The notes under the pieces were generated by a model. The model was not told the origin of the DNA. It saw only the letters and a program-made list of their open reading frames with translations, and did not search any database. From Rhodococcus spongiicola (GTDB lineage Bacteria > Actinomycetota > Actinomycetes > Mycobacteriales > Mycobacteriaceae): a stretch of DNA of 64,000 nucleotides. The stretch's first letter is position 1. Each line of letters begins with the position of its first letter. The stretch spans positions 124,001-188,000 of the forward strand of contig NZ_RKLN01000004.1 in the NCBI RefSeq assembly GCF_004011835.1, read 5' to 3'. The position numbers and the translations under genes are program-made. Positions 48,451 to 57,698 of this stretch are shown here, piece by piece.

Positions 48451-49143
48451 ATGACATGCACGCCACGCGAACGCGCGCGTGAGCAGACCCTGGCTGAGAT
48501 CACCCGCATCGGACGCGAGCATTTGGTCGCCCACGGTGCCGCGGCCCTGTCGCTGCGGGCGGTCGCGCGGGATCTCGGGGTCGTGTCCTCTGCGGTGTAC
48601 CGGTACGTCGCGAGCCGGGACGAGTTGCTCACGCTGCTGGTCGTCGACGGCTACAACGAACTCGCTGCGGAGGTAGAGGTCGCTGTCGACGCACTGCCCG
48701 AGGCGGACCATCGCGGGCGACTGCATGCCCTTGCCCGCGCGGTCCGTGTGTGGGCGGTGCGCGAACCGGCCCGGTATGCGCTGCTGTACGGCAGTCCGAT
48801 CCCCGGTTACCACGCCCCGGCAGAACGCACGACAGGCCCGGGCACCCGGGTCATCGCCGCGTTGGTGACCATCATCGAGTCTGCGTACCGGGCCGGTGCG
48901 ATCGAGGTGCCGGAGGCCGAGTGCGAGCCGGGCCTGGCCGTGGATCTGGGGCGGATCCGCAGCGAGATGGGATCGACCTTGCCGAACGAGGTCCTCGTCC
49001 GCGGAGTGATGGTGTGGAGCGCGCTGTTCGGGGTGGTGAGTTCCGAGGTGTTCGAGCAGTTCGGCGGCGACACCTTCACAGAGCCGGCGGTGCTGTTCGA
49101 GCATCATCTCGCGGTCCTCGACCGGATCCTAGGCCTGGTTTAG
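48451..49143 (+). CDS. TetR family repressor
   Basis: A 230-residue TetR. The N-terminal HTH reads LSLRAVARDLGVVSSAVYRYVASRDELLTLLV; the C-terminal ligand domain is of the WHG type (TetR_C, with ARYALLYGSPIPGY and a FGVVSSEVFEQFGG segment). ATG start with GGCAGGGTGG upstream. It is divergent from the SDR-MFS pair, and the shared operator copies make it their likely regulator. Confidence 0.88.
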   Translation: MTCTPRERAREQTLAEITRIGREHLVAHGAAALSLRAVARDLGVVSSAVYRYVASRDELLTLLVVDGYNELAAEVEVAVDALPEADHRGRLHALARAVRVWAVREPARYALLYGSPIPGYHAPAERTTGPGTRVIAALVTIIESAYRAGAIEVPEAECEPGLAVDLGRIRSEMGSTLPNEVLVRGVMVWSALFGVVSSEVFEQFGGDTFTEPAVLFEHHLAVLDRILGLV

Positions 49144-49176
49144 CGCGCCGGACGTGGTCGACGACACGTCGACTAA

Positions 49177-49192
49177 ATACCCCCCCGGGTAT
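49177..49192. promoter_or_regulatory. CsoR-type operator
   Basis: ATACCCCCCCGGGTAT is a palindrome with TACCC/GGGTA arms and a C/G-run centre, the signature of CsoR/CstR-family repressor sites (copper or sulfane-sulfur sensing). It is 120 bases upstream of the DUF2892 gene. No CsoR gene is in the window. Confidence 0.65.
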
Positions 49193-49311
49193 ACAGTTCA
49201 GATCGTGCCGGCCCGACGGTCCGGACGCACCGCCGCCCGCAGAGCGTCCGGCACCGACGCGGGCACGGGACACCGCCCCTCGACACCACGTATCGCAAGG
49301 AGATCCCCGCC

Positions 49312-49548
49312 GTGGCACTACCGAAGCATTCCGGCTGGTCCATCGAGCGCATCGTGCCGCTGCTCGGTGGTTCGGTGGCGGGCGCGAGCCTGCTGCTCGG
49401 CCGCAACCGCTCGCCCAAGTGGCGCGGGCTGACCGCATTCGTGTCGGCAAACCTGGTCCTGTACGGAGTCGCCGGTTGGTGCCCGATGAGCCTGTTCCTG
49501 CAGAAGCTGGGCGTACCCCGTACGGCCGCCTGCCCGGTGAAGGCGTGA
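49312..49548 (+). CDS. DUF2892 inner membrane protein
   Basis: A 78-residue protein with two hydrophobic segments (VPLLGGSVAGASLLLG and GLTAFVSANLVLYGVAG) and the GWCPMSLFLQKLGV ending typical of DUF2892, the domain attached to rhodaneses such as YgaP. A Cys lies in the conserved GWCP and another near the C-terminus. GTG start after AAGGAG. With the upstream CsoR-type site it fits a persulfide or copper stress function; a rhodanese partner is not seen here. Confidence 0.8.
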   Translation: MALPKHSGWSIERIVPLLGGSVAGASLLLGRNRSPKWRGLTAFVSANLVLYGVAGWCPMSLFLQKLGVPRTAACPVKA

Positions 49549-49605
49549 GCCATCGGACGCGATTCCCATCTCCCGGTGGGGCGTTGTCGATGAGATGATG
49601 ACCCA

Positions 49606-50211
49606 GTGGCGCACTCGGAGGAACCTGAGGACCGAACGGCGTCGGCACAGCCTGTGGTACGACCGGGCAGCTTGCTGGTGTCGTCGACGGACCTGTTCGA
49701 GCCGACATTCCGTCGGACCGTCGTGTACATGATCGAACACAACGACGCCGGCAGCCTCGGTGTCGTCATCAACCGCCGCAGCGATACCGCGGTGCAGGAG
49801 GTGCTGCCGCAGTGGGCCGACCTCGCCGCCGATCCCAAGGCGATCTACGTCGGCGGTCCGGTCACCCGTGACGCCGCCCTGTGCCTGGCGACGCTGCGGG
49901 CCGGTGCCGACGTCACCGATGTTCCCGGCCTGCGCCGCATCGACGGGCGGGTGGTGATCGTCGACCTCGACGGGGACCCCGAGCAGATCGCCCCGGTCAT
50001 CGACGGGCTGCGGGTCTTCGCCGGTTACGCGGGTTGGACTTTCGGTCAGCTCGATTCCGAGCTCGAGAACGACGACTGGATCGTGTTGTCGGCCTTGGCC
50101 TCCGACATCGTCAGTCCACCCCGCGTGGACGTGTGGGGTCAGGTGCTGCGCCGGCAGCCCATGCCGCTCGCGCTGCTCGCGACGCACCCCGTCGACATCG
50201 ACCTGAACTGA
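49606..50211 (+). CDS. YqgE/AlgH family protein (UPF0301)
   Basis: A 201-residue UPF0301 protein, Rv0038 counterpart, with family blocks GSLLVSSTDLFEPTFRRTVVYMIEHNDAGSLGVVINR and VGGPVTRDAALCL and GYAGWTFGQLDSELENDDW. GTG start. The biochemical role is unknown. The mycobacterial order Rv0037c-Rv0038-leuS is preserved in outline here. Confidence 0.92.
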   Translation: MAHSEEPEDRTASAQPVVRPGSLLVSSTDLFEPTFRRTVVYMIEHNDAGSLGVVINRRSDTAVQEVLPQWADLAADPKAIYVGGPVTRDAALCLATLRAGADVTDVPGLRRIDGRVVIVDLDGDPEQIAPVIDGLRVFAGYAGWTFGQLDSELENDDWIVLSALASDIVSPPRVDVWGQVLRRQPMPLALLATHPVDIDLN

Positions 50212-50215
50212 CGGC

Positions 50216-50533
50216 TCAGTTCATGGAAGAACGAGGGTCATCTGAACTTTTCTCCCAGTTGCGCATCTCGAGAAATACAGTGGGAGAGTCGAGATCAAGT
50301 TCGTCTCCTGTTGCGGAATCCACACGGGTCACACTCTTGCTTTCCCGTTCTTCTACGACGTTGTGTGCTGAAGGAGAGAACAGGGTGTTCATGTACTCGA
50401 GCGCCCCCGACGAGCCGCCAGTCCCCTTCTTCTTTCGCCAATAGATCCACCCATGACGCTCCGCCCACAAACCCAACTGGTCAAGAAGAATCGCCCCGGC
50501 CAATACAGCGACTACGAAGATCACTACACCCAT
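50216..50533 (-). CDS. DUF6191-like single-pass membrane protein
   Basis: A 105-residue protein with one N-terminal helix (GVVIFVVAVLAGAILLDQLGLWAE), then RHGWIYWRKKKG and the segment SSGALEYMNTLFSPSAHNVVEERE, which matches the DUF6191 layout (one helix, a W-rich stretch, then a G-A-L/F-P block). It is convergent with the YqgE gene, 4 bases apart. Function unknown. Confidence 0.7.
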   Translation of the reverse strand: MGVVIFVVAVLAGAILLDQLGLWAERHGWIYWRKKKGTGGSSGALEYMNTLFSPSAHNVVEERESKSVTRVDSATGDELDLDSPTVFLEMRNWEKSSDDPRSSMN

Positions 50534-50623
50534 TTCATCCCACCCTCCCCGAACTGGTGCAATGCCGCAGCTTCATCGTCCACGAACCTTGTTGTAACCG
50601 TCCAGGATTACCACCCGGCTGGG

Positions 50624-52012
50624 TCAGTGCGCGAAGTGTCGGGCGTCGGGGCGGTCTGCGGCGCCTCGACGCAGGTAGCCGCAGACCGCGATGATGTCGT
50701 CGAAGAGCAGACGGGCGAGGTCGGCGTTGAAGCCCTCGCGGACGACGATGCGCAGTACCGCTACTTCCGTGGCCTCGGCGGGCATTGTGTAGGCGGGGAC
50801 CTGCCAGCCGCGGGAACGCAGCTCGTGGGAGATGTCGAAGACGGTGAAGCCCAGCTCCTCGGCGAGTTCGAATGCGATGACCGGGATCGCCGAGCCACCG
50901 CTGATGACGCGGAAGTCGCCTGCCTCGGAGAGCCTGTCGCTCAACCACATTGCGGTGCCACGCAGAGCCCTCATGATGCGCTGATATCCGGCGTGGCCCA
51001 GCCGCAGGAAGTTGTAGTACTGCCCCACGATCTGGCTTCCCGGGCGCGAGAAGTTGAGAGTGAATGTCGGCATGTCGCCGCCCAGATAGTTGACCCGGAA
51101 CACCAGTTCCTCGGGAAGTTGTTCGGAATCACGCCAAACGACGAACCCGATGCCCGGATAGGTCAGCCCGTACTTGTGGCCGCTCACGTTGATCGAGACG
51201 ACACGTGGAAGCCTGAAGTCCCACAACAGATCCGGATTCAAGAATGGGACCACGAATCCACCGCTGGCGGCGTCCACGTGAACCGGGATGTCGGGACCGC
51301 CACCCGCTGCGAGTTCGTCGAGAGCGAGGGCGATCTCCTCGACCGGTTCGAGTTCGCCGGTGTAGGTGGTTCCGAGAATTGCGACCACGCCGATGGTGTT
51401 CTCGTCGACCGCCGCCGACACCTGTTCGGGCGTGATCACATATCGGCCCGGTTCCATCGGCAGGTATACGGGTTGAACGTCGAAGTAGCGGCAGAACTTC
51501 TCCCAGACCACCTGAACGTTGCTGCCCATCACCAGTTTCGGCTTGGACGCGTCCTGTCCGGCGCCCTCGCGTACCTCCCGCCAGCGCCACTTCATCGCCA
51601 GCCCGGCGAGCATCACCGCCTCGCTCGAGCCGATGGTCGAGACGCCGGTCGCTGCCTCCGGATCGGTGTCCGACAGTCCCGGCGCGTTGAACAGCGCGGC
51701 GACCATGTTGACGCAACGCTGTTCGATCGCCGACGTCGCCGGGTACTCGTCCTTGTCGATCAGATTCTTGTCGAACGTCTCCGCCATCAGGGCGGTGGCC
51801 TCGGGGTCCATCCAGGTCGTCACGAATGTCGCGAGGTTGAGCCGCGAACTGCCGTCGAGCATCAGTTCGTCGTGGATGAATCGATGGGCGGCCCTTGGGT
51901 CCATCGATTCGTGGGGCAGGCGAAGCGCGGGAACCGGGTTCGTCTCCAGTCGGCCCGTATAGGCGGGCGCGAGGACGTCCTGGGGCTCGTGATGGTGATG
52001 GTTACCGCTCAT
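50624..52012 (-). CDS. gadB: glutamate decarboxylase
   Basis: A 462-residue PLP enzyme converting glutamate to 4-aminobutyrate with proton uptake. ATG start (MSGNHHHHEPQDV); the natural His run is part of a low-conservation N-terminus. Key blocks: GSSEAVMLAGLAMKWRWRE, HVDAASGGFVVPF with the PLP-binding Asp, and the Schiff-base Lys in INVSGHKYGLTYPG. The C-terminus ends in RPDARHFAH. It can serve acid resistance and GABA metabolism. Here it stands without an obvious antiporter; the adjacent transporter is of another family. Confidence 0.94.
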   Translation of the reverse strand: MSGNHHHHEPQDVLAPAYTGRLETNPVPALRLPHESMDPRAAHRFIHDELMLDGSSRLNLATFVTTWMDPEATALMAETFDKNLIDKDEYPATSAIEQRCVNMVAALFNAPGLSDTDPEAATGVSTIGSSEAVMLAGLAMKWRWREVREGAGQDASKPKLVMGSNVQVVWEKFCRYFDVQPVYLPMEPGRYVITPEQVSAAVDENTIGVVAILGTTYTGELEPVEEIALALDELAAGGGPDIPVHVDAASGGFVVPFLNPDLLWDFRLPRVVSINVSGHKYGLTYPGIGFVVWRDSEQLPEELVFRVNYLGGDMPTFTLNFSRPGSQIVGQYYNFLRLGHAGYQRIMRALRGTAMWLSDRLSEAGDFRVISGGSAIPVIAFELAEELGFTVFDISHELRSRGWQVPAYTMPAEATEVAVLRIVVREGFNADLARLLFDDIIAVCGYLRRGAADRPDARHFAH

Positions 52013-52133
52013 GTTCGCCTCCGATACACAGCTGCCTGGGACCATCCGAACAGCGCGCGCCTGAACAGCGGAGGCGCGCCCGCACTCATTGAACCGCAGC
52101 CATTGCGCAGGCGGGGGTGAACTCACGGTTCGG

Positions 52134-53120
52134 TCAGGAGGCAATGGCCTCGGGATCGGCGCGCTTGGCGATGCGCTGCGCGATCGCAGCGCACACGATC
52201 AATTGGATCTGGTGGAAGATCATCAGTGGTAGCACTATCAGACCGATGGGCTGCCCCGCGAACAGCACCGACGCCATCGGCAGGCCCGTCGCCAGACTCT
52301 TCTTGGAGCCGCAGAAGATGATCACGGTGCGGTCCGGCAGGGAGAATCCGAGCTTTGCGCCGGCGAAGGCGGTAATCCCGAGCACCGCCGCGAGTATGAA
52401 CACACATACCGCCACCACCGCAACGATCTCGATAGCGGTCACGGTGCTCCAGACGTCGTCCGCCATCGACACGCTGAACGCCGAGAACACCACGAGCAGG
52501 ATCGAGCCGCGGTCGACGAACTTGGTCGGCTCCGCGTACCTCATGAGCCAGTCGATGACGAGCGGCCGGATGAGCTGTCCGACCATGAACGGCACCAGCA
52601 ACTGCAGCACGATGTCGATCACCGAGGAGGGATCGACGGTGGCCTGACCGGTCGTGCTCATCAACAGGATCACCAGCAGCGGGGTGATGAAGACCCCCAG
52701 AAGGTTGGACAGTGACGCGCTCACGATTGCGCCCGCGACGTTGCCGCGTGCGATCGAGGTGAACGCGATCGACGACTGGACCGTCGACGGCACCAGGCAC
52801 AGGTAGAGGACGCCGGTGTACAACTCGTCGCTGATCACGGTCGGCGCCAGGATCCGCAGCGCCAGGCCGATGAGCGGGAACAGCACGAAGGTCGAGGCGA
52901 GCACCACCGAGTGCAGGCGCCAGTGCTTGAGACCGTGCAGCGCCTCGGTGGGGGACAGTCGCGCGCCGTAGAGCAGGAAAAGGAGCCCGATCGCGATCTT
53001 GGTGGCCCAGTCGAGCACCGTCTGGCCGGTGCCGGAGACAGGGAACAGGCTCCCGAGGATCGCGACGGCGGCGATCGAGAGGATGAATCCGTCGATGTAG
53101 AGCCTGTTCAGAAACTTCAC
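52134..53120 (-). CDS. SBF-like (bile acid:sodium symporter/YfeH-type) transporter
   Basis: A 328-residue membrane protein of about 10 helices; GTG start (VKFLNRLYIDGFIL). The helices include LLFLLYGARLSPTEAL, LCLVPSTVQSSIAFTSIARGN and FCGSKKSLATGLPMASVLF, the last two being the conserved unwound segments of the SBF-like family (PF13593). Substrate unknown. It lies 121 bases before gadB on the same strand, possibly one unit. Confidence 0.88.
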   Translation of the reverse strand: MKFLNRLYIDGFILSIAAVAILGSLFPVSGTGQTVLDWATKIAIGLLFLLYGARLSPTEALHGLKHWRLHSVVLASTFVLFPLIGLALRILAPTVISDELYTGVLYLCLVPSTVQSSIAFTSIARGNVAGAIVSASLSNLLGVFITPLLVILLMSTTGQATVDPSSVIDIVLQLLVPFMVGQLIRPLVIDWLMRYAEPTKFVDRGSILLVVFSAFSVSMADDVWSTVTAIEIVAVVAVCVFILAAVLGITAFAGAKLGFSLPDRTVIIFCGSKKSLATGLPMASVLFAGQPIGLIVLPLMIFHQIQLIVCAAIAQRIAKRADPEAIAS

Positions 53121-53197
53121 CGCTAAACGGTATCCGACCAGGCTCGCAGCACGGCTCCGTACGGCGTCCGGGCCGTCGGGCGGCCGCGTGGCGGCGG

Positions 53198-54178
53198 TCA
53201 GGACCGGGTCAGGCGCTGGTCCGCGAGGGTGTTGAGGGCACCGGCGATCTCCTCGGCCCGGGGCGTGGTGACGGTGAGTCGATCGCCGCACGCGAAGGTG
53301 ATCACGACCGCCGGTCCCGTGCGGGTGACGACGCCCTGGTCGCCGCGCCCCTTCGACTTGAGGCCCCAGCCGCCGAAGTCCTGGAAGGGGCGCACGTGCG
53401 TGACCTTCGCGCCCAACACCTCGTCGGTGCCGTACTCGATCGCCGACATCCCCATGTTCTGCACGCGGATGCTCTCCGCGTCGACGACCAGGCGGAATTG
53501 CAGGATTGTCATCGCGAGCAGCACGAATGGCAGGTACATGCCGAGCGGCCACCACGCGTTCGCCAGCCAGCACACCAGCGCCGCGGGTGCGACGAGGGCC
53601 ACGCCCGTGGCGGCGAGTTCGCCCGCTCTCATCCCGACCTGGTCGGTAATAGGCATCTCAGGGATGCCACGGGGCAGATCTGCCGCCGGTGCCTCGGTGG
53701 CACTGGTACGGACGCGATGGTCGCGCAACAGTGACGCGCCGACCAAGCCGACGACGGCGCCGACAGCCAGGCCGAGGCCGATCGCGCCGACGGGCAGGGG
53801 TGTGTCGACCACCGCCACCGCATCGAGCTGCCCGACGGTCGTCGCGACGGCGGCGGCGAGTAGCCCCCCGACGATGGTCAGCCCGAGCAGCAACATGACC
53901 CGGCGCATCATCAGCCGGGCCTGGGCGAGCGCGGCGATGGCGCAACAGCCGCCGCCGACGATCAGCACGATCGCCGCGAGGGACCATGCGCTCGTGGTCG
54001 GGCTCACGAGGGCTTCCGGCGCGCTACCGGACCAGGGGGTGGCTATCCGTTCGGGCAGCCGGGGTTCGAGGACGTATGTCACTACGACGCCCGCAGCCGC
54101 GGCCAGCACCGGAACGACGAGACCGAAGATGGCGCCGGCGTGGTCGACGACACGCGGGCCGGGTGGCGGGGTGGTCAC
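53198..54178 (-). CDS. DUF1648-type membrane protein
   Basis: A 326-residue protein with an N-terminal helix, a DUF1648-like segment (LEPRLPERIATPWSG), three or four further helices to about residue 215, and a soluble C-terminal part resembling a PH-like domain (RLVVDAESIRVQNMG, EYGTDEVLGAKV). Function unknown. 32 bases downstream of the SdpI-like gene on the same strand; SdpI proteins and DUF1648 proteins often occur together, so the two are probably a functional pair. Confidence 0.75.
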   Translation of the reverse strand: MTTPPPGPRVVDHAGAIFGLVVPVLAAAAGVVVTYVLEPRLPERIATPWSGSAPEALVSPTTSAWSLAAIVLIVGGGCCAIAALAQARLMMRRVMLLLGLTIVGGLLAAAVATTVGQLDAVAVVDTPLPVGAIGLGLAVGAVVGLVGASLLRDHRVRTSATEAPAADLPRGIPEMPITDQVGMRAGELAATGVALVAPAALVCWLANAWWPLGMYLPFVLLAMTILQFRLVVDAESIRVQNMGMSAIEYGTDEVLGAKVTHVRPFQDFGGWGLKSKGRGDQGVVTRTGPAVVITFACGDRLTVTTPRAEEIAGALNTLADQRLTRS

Positions 54179-54210
54179 GCTCGCGATTCAACCAGTCAGG
54201 ACTCAACTGG

Positions 54211-54609
54211 TCAGGCGGGTTCGCAGGCGCCCTTGAGGCTGCAGGCGCCGCACGAGGTGCCGCAGCCGCTGGTTTCCTCGGGCAGTGCACCGGCGGCGCG
54301 CGAGCCGAGGGTGCCACCGACACCGGCGATGAAGAGGGCGGCAAGGACGGAGACGCTCACTGCGGCGATCGGCAGGACGCCGTCGAGCAGGGTGGCCGCG
54401 ACACCGCCGATCCCCAGGACCACGGCGGACGCCAGTATCGTGGGTGCTGCGACCTTGTTGGCCAGCGCGAACGTCTCGTCGTCGCGGAGCGATTCGGGGG
54501 TACGGACCCCGGCCCAGCGGTTGCGACTGAGCCGACCGGTCAGTCCGGCGATGCCCAGCGCGGCGAGGCCGACAGCGGCGAAGAACAGGACGACAGCGAC
54601 AATGAGCAC
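54211..54609 (-). CDS. SdpI-like membrane protein with Cys-rich tail
   Basis: A 132-residue protein with three helices and the SdpI family segment RLSRNRWAGVRTPESLRDDETFALANKVAAP. In Bacillus SdpI gives immunity to a killing factor and acts in signalling; here the role is open. The C-terminal tail CGTSCGACSLKGAC has four Cys at metal- or cluster-like spacing, not part of the standard family. Divergent from leuS, 103 bases apart. Confidence 0.82.
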   Translation of the reverse strand: MLIVAVVLFFAAVGLAALGIAGLTGRLSRNRWAGVRTPESLRDDETFALANKVAAPTILASAVVLGIGGVAATLLDGVLPIAAVSVSVLAALFIAGVGGTLGSRAAGALPEETSGCGTSCGACSLKGACEPA

Positions 54610-54712
54610 GCATCCACGATAAGCCCGGTCCGACGGGCATGTGCCCCCGGGGCCGACCAGCCTTTACCCTGGTTGGCGGAATTCCACGTCATCCAAGTAG
54701 ATAGCGACCACA

Positions 54713-57616
54713 GTGACCGAGCCAGCTCAGCAAGCCGCATCGACCGACGACTCGACGCCGCAGCACCGCTATACAGCCGAACTCGCCGGCCGTATCGAGC
54801 GGCGCTGGCAGGAACTGTGGCGCGAGCGGGGGACGTTCAATGCGCCCAACCCCGTGGGTCCGCTGGCGCCACAGGCGAGCAAGGGGACGGGCGACGCCGT
54901 CGATGTGCCCGCCGACAAGCTGTTCGTGCAGGACATGTTCCCGTACCCGTCTGGTGCGGGTCTGCACGTCGGGCACCCGCTCGGCTACATCGGCAGCGAT
55001 GTGTTCGCGCGCTACCACCGGATGCAGGGCCACAACGTCCTGCACGCCCTCGGCTACGACGCGTTCGGTCTGCCGGCCGAGCAGTACGCGGTGCAGACGG
55101 GCACGCATCCGCGGACCACGACAGAAGCCAACATCGCGAACATGCAGCGTCAGCTGCGCCGTCTGGGGCTCGGTCACGACGAGCGTCGCAGCATCGCGAC
55201 GACGGACGTCGACTTCTACCACTGGACGCAGTGGATCTTCCTGCAGATCTACAACGCCTGGTACGACACCGAGCAGGGCAAGGCGCGCCGCATCCCCGAA
55301 CTCGAGGCCGAATTCTCCTCGGGTGAACGCACTCTGGACGACGGACGCAGCTGGGAATCGTTGGACGCGGTCGAGCGCAGCAAGGTGCTCGACTCGTACC
55401 GCCTTGTCTACCACTCGGATTCGATGGTCAATTGGTGTCCGGGCCTGGGGACCGTGTTGGCCAACGAAGAGGTCACCGCAGACGGCCGCAGCGAGCGCGG
55501 GAACTTCCCGGTGTTCCGGAAGCATCTGCAGCAGTGGATGATGCGGATCACCGCTTACGCGGACCGTCTCGTCGACGACCTCGAGCACCTGGACTGGCCA
55601 GAGAAGGTCAAGACCATGCAGCGCAACTGGATCGGGCGCTCGTACGGAGCCCAGGTCAAGTTCGCGGTCCGGGGCGAGCAAGGCGACGAGGGCCCGGACA
55701 CCACCGGCCACGACATCGAGGTGTTCACCACCCGTCCGGACACCCTCTTCGGTGCCACGTACGTGACGCTGGCCCCCGAACACGAGTTGGTGGACCGCCT
55801 GGTGGCGGCCGAGTGGCCCGACGGTGTCGACCCACGCTGGACCGGCGGCAAGTCCACCCCGGCCGAGGCCGTCAAGGCGTACCGGGCCTCGATCGCGGCC
55901 AAGAGTGACCTCGAACGCCAGGAGAGCAAGGAGAAGACCGGCGTCTTCCTCGGCGCCTACGCCGTGAACCCGGTGAACGGCCACGAACTGCCGGTGTTCA
56001 TTGCCGATTACGTGCTCACGGGCTACGGCACCGGCGCGATCATGGCCGTCCCGGGCCACGACCAGCGTGACTGGGAGTTCGCGACCGCGTTCGGCCTCGA
56101 CATCGTCGAGGTGATCAAGGGCGGTGACCTGTCCGAGGCGGCGTTCGCCGGCGACGGACCGCTGGTGAACTCCGACTATCTCAACGGCCGTGGCGTCGCG
56201 GACGCCAAGGCGGCCGTCATCGAGCGGCTCGAGGCGGACGGCCTCGGAGTGGGCACCATCCAATACAAGCTGCGCGACTGGCTGTTCGCGCGCCAGCGTT
56301 ACTGGGGTGAGCCGTTCCCGATCGTGTACGACGACCAGGGTGTAGCGCATCCACTACCGGAATCAGCTCTGCCGGTGGAACTTCCGGAAGTCGAGGATTA
56401 CGCACCGGTGTCGTTCGACCCGAACGACGCCAGCTCCGAGCCCTCTCCCCCGCTCGCGAAGGCCGCCGAGTGGGTCAATGTCGAGTTGGATCTCGGTGAC
56501 GGGCTCAAGGCCTACAACCGCGACACCAATGTGATGCCGCAATGGGCGGGTAGCTCGTGGTACCAGCTGCGCTACATCGACCCCACCAACCATGAGCAGT
56601 TCGTCGCCCCCGAGAACGAGGCCTACTGGACCGGTCCGCGCCCGGACATCCACGGCCCCAACGATCCCGGTGGCGTCGACCTGTACGTCGGCGGAGTCGA
56701 GCACGCGGTGCTGCACCTGCTGTACGCACGGTTCTGGCACAAGGTCCTGTTCGACCTGGGACATGTCAGCTCGAGCGAGCCGTACCGCCGCCTCTACAAC
56801 CAGGGTTACATCCAGGCGCATGCGTACACCGACGACCGTGGCGTATACGTGCCGGCGGCCGAGGTGACCGAGGACAACGGCAAGTTCTTCTACCAGGGCG
56901 CCGAGGTCAAGCGCGAGTACGGGAAGATGGGGAAGAGTCTCAAGAATTCCGTTTCGCCGGACCAGATCTGCGACGAGTACGGTGCCGACACCTTGCGCGT
57001 CTACGAGATGGCGATGGGGCCGCTCGACACGTCTCGTCCCTGGGCGACGAAGGACGTCATCGGAGCACACCGCTTCCTGCAGCGCGCCTGGCGCGTCGTC
57101 ATCGACGAGGAAAGCGGTGACGTGCGGGTCACCGACGCCGAGCCGTCGGAGGACACGCTGCGTGCGCTCAACAAGGCGATCGCCGGCGTCAGTGAGGACT
57201 ACGCGGCACTGCACGACAACACCGCGGTCGCCAAGCTGATCGAGTACACCAATCACCTCACCAAGGAGTACCCGGCGGGTGCACCGCGCTCGGTGGTGGA
57301 ACCGCTGGTGCTCATGCTCGGTCCGGTCGCGCCGCACCTCGCGGAGGAACTGTGGTCGCGCCTGGGGCACTCCGAGTCGCTCGCGCACGGCCCGTTCCCG
57401 ACCGCCGACGAGAAGTGGTTGGTCGAGGACACCGTCGAGTACCCGATCCAGGTCAACGGCAAGGTCCGCAGCCGCATCAATGTCGCGGTCGACGCCGCCC
57501 GTGAGGACATCGAGAAGGTCGCTCTGACGGACGAGAAGATCGTCGCGCTGCTCGACGGCAAGGACCCGCGCAGGGTGATCGTCGTTCCCGGCAAGATGGT
57601 CAACGTCGTTCTCTGA
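54713..57616 (+). CDS. leuS: leucyl-tRNA synthetase
   Basis: A 967-residue class I synthetase. GTG start. The HIGH motif is [16 protein letters not shown] near residue 80, the CP1 editing domain runs about 250-450 with [18 protein letters not shown], the KMSKS motif reads [10 protein letters not shown] near residue 745, and the C-terminal anticodon-binding domain ends [15 protein letters not shown]. Length is normal for actinobacteria. Confidence 0.98.
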   Translation: MTEPAQQAASTDDSTPQHRYTAELAGRIERRWQELWRERGTFNAPNPVGPLAPQASKGTGDAVDVPADKLFVQDMFPYPSGAGLHVGHPLGYIGSDVFARYHRMQGHNVLHALGYDAFGLPAEQYAVQTGTHPRTTTEANIANMQRQLRRLGLGHDERRSIATTDVDFYHWTQWIFLQIYNAWYDTEQGKARRIPELEAEFSSGERTLDDGRSWESLDAVERSKVLDSYRLVYHSDSMVNWCPGLGTVLANEEVTADGRSERGNFPVFRKHLQQWMMRITAYADRLVDDLEHLDWPEKVKTMQRNWIGRSYGAQVKFAVRGEQGDEGPDTTGHDIEVFTTRPDTLFGATYVTLAPEHELVDRLVAAEWPDGVDPRWTGGKSTPAEAVKAYRASIAAKSDLERQESKEKTGVFLGAYAVNPVNGHELPVFIADYVLTGYGTGAIMAVPGHDQRDWEFATAFGLDIVEVIKGGDLSEAAFAGDGPLVNSDYLNGRGVADAKAAVIERLEADGLGVGTIQYKLRDWLFARQRYWGEPFPIVYDDQGVAHPLPESALPVELPEVEDYAPVSFDPNDASSEPSPPLAKAAEWVNVELDLGDGLKAYNRDTNVMPQWAGSSWYQLRYIDPTNHEQFVAPENEAYWTGPRPDIHGPNDPGGVDLYVGGVEHAVLHLLYARFWHKVLFDLGHVSSSEPYRRLYNQGYIQAHAYTDDRGVYVPAAEVTEDNGKFFYQGAEVKREYGKMGKSLKNSVSPDQICDEYGADTLRVYEMAMGPLDTSRPWATKDVIGAHRFLQRAWRVVIDEESGDVRVTDAEPSEDTLRALNKAIAGVSEDYAALHDNTAVAKLIEYTNHLTKEYPAGAPRSVVEPLVLMLGPVAPHLAEELWSRLGHSESLAHGPFPTADEKWLVEDTVEYPIQVNGKVRSRINVAVDAAREDIEKVALTDEKIVALLDGKDPRRVIVVPGKMVNVVL

Positions 57617-57624
57617 AGGTAACC

Positions 57625-57673
57625 GCCGACGAGTTCCGTCACGCGCAGTGTGCGGGTGGCGGAACCCGTCGGC
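57625..57673. terminator. bidirectional terminator between leuS and lipase gene
   Basis: GCCGACGAGTTCCGTCAC pairs with GTGGCGGAACCCGTCGGC (18-bp stem with a few mismatches), 8 bases after the leuS stop and 25 bases before the convergent lipase stop. Confidence 0.78.
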
Positions 57674-57698
57674 AGTGCACTGTCGGGCGGGAGGCGTT

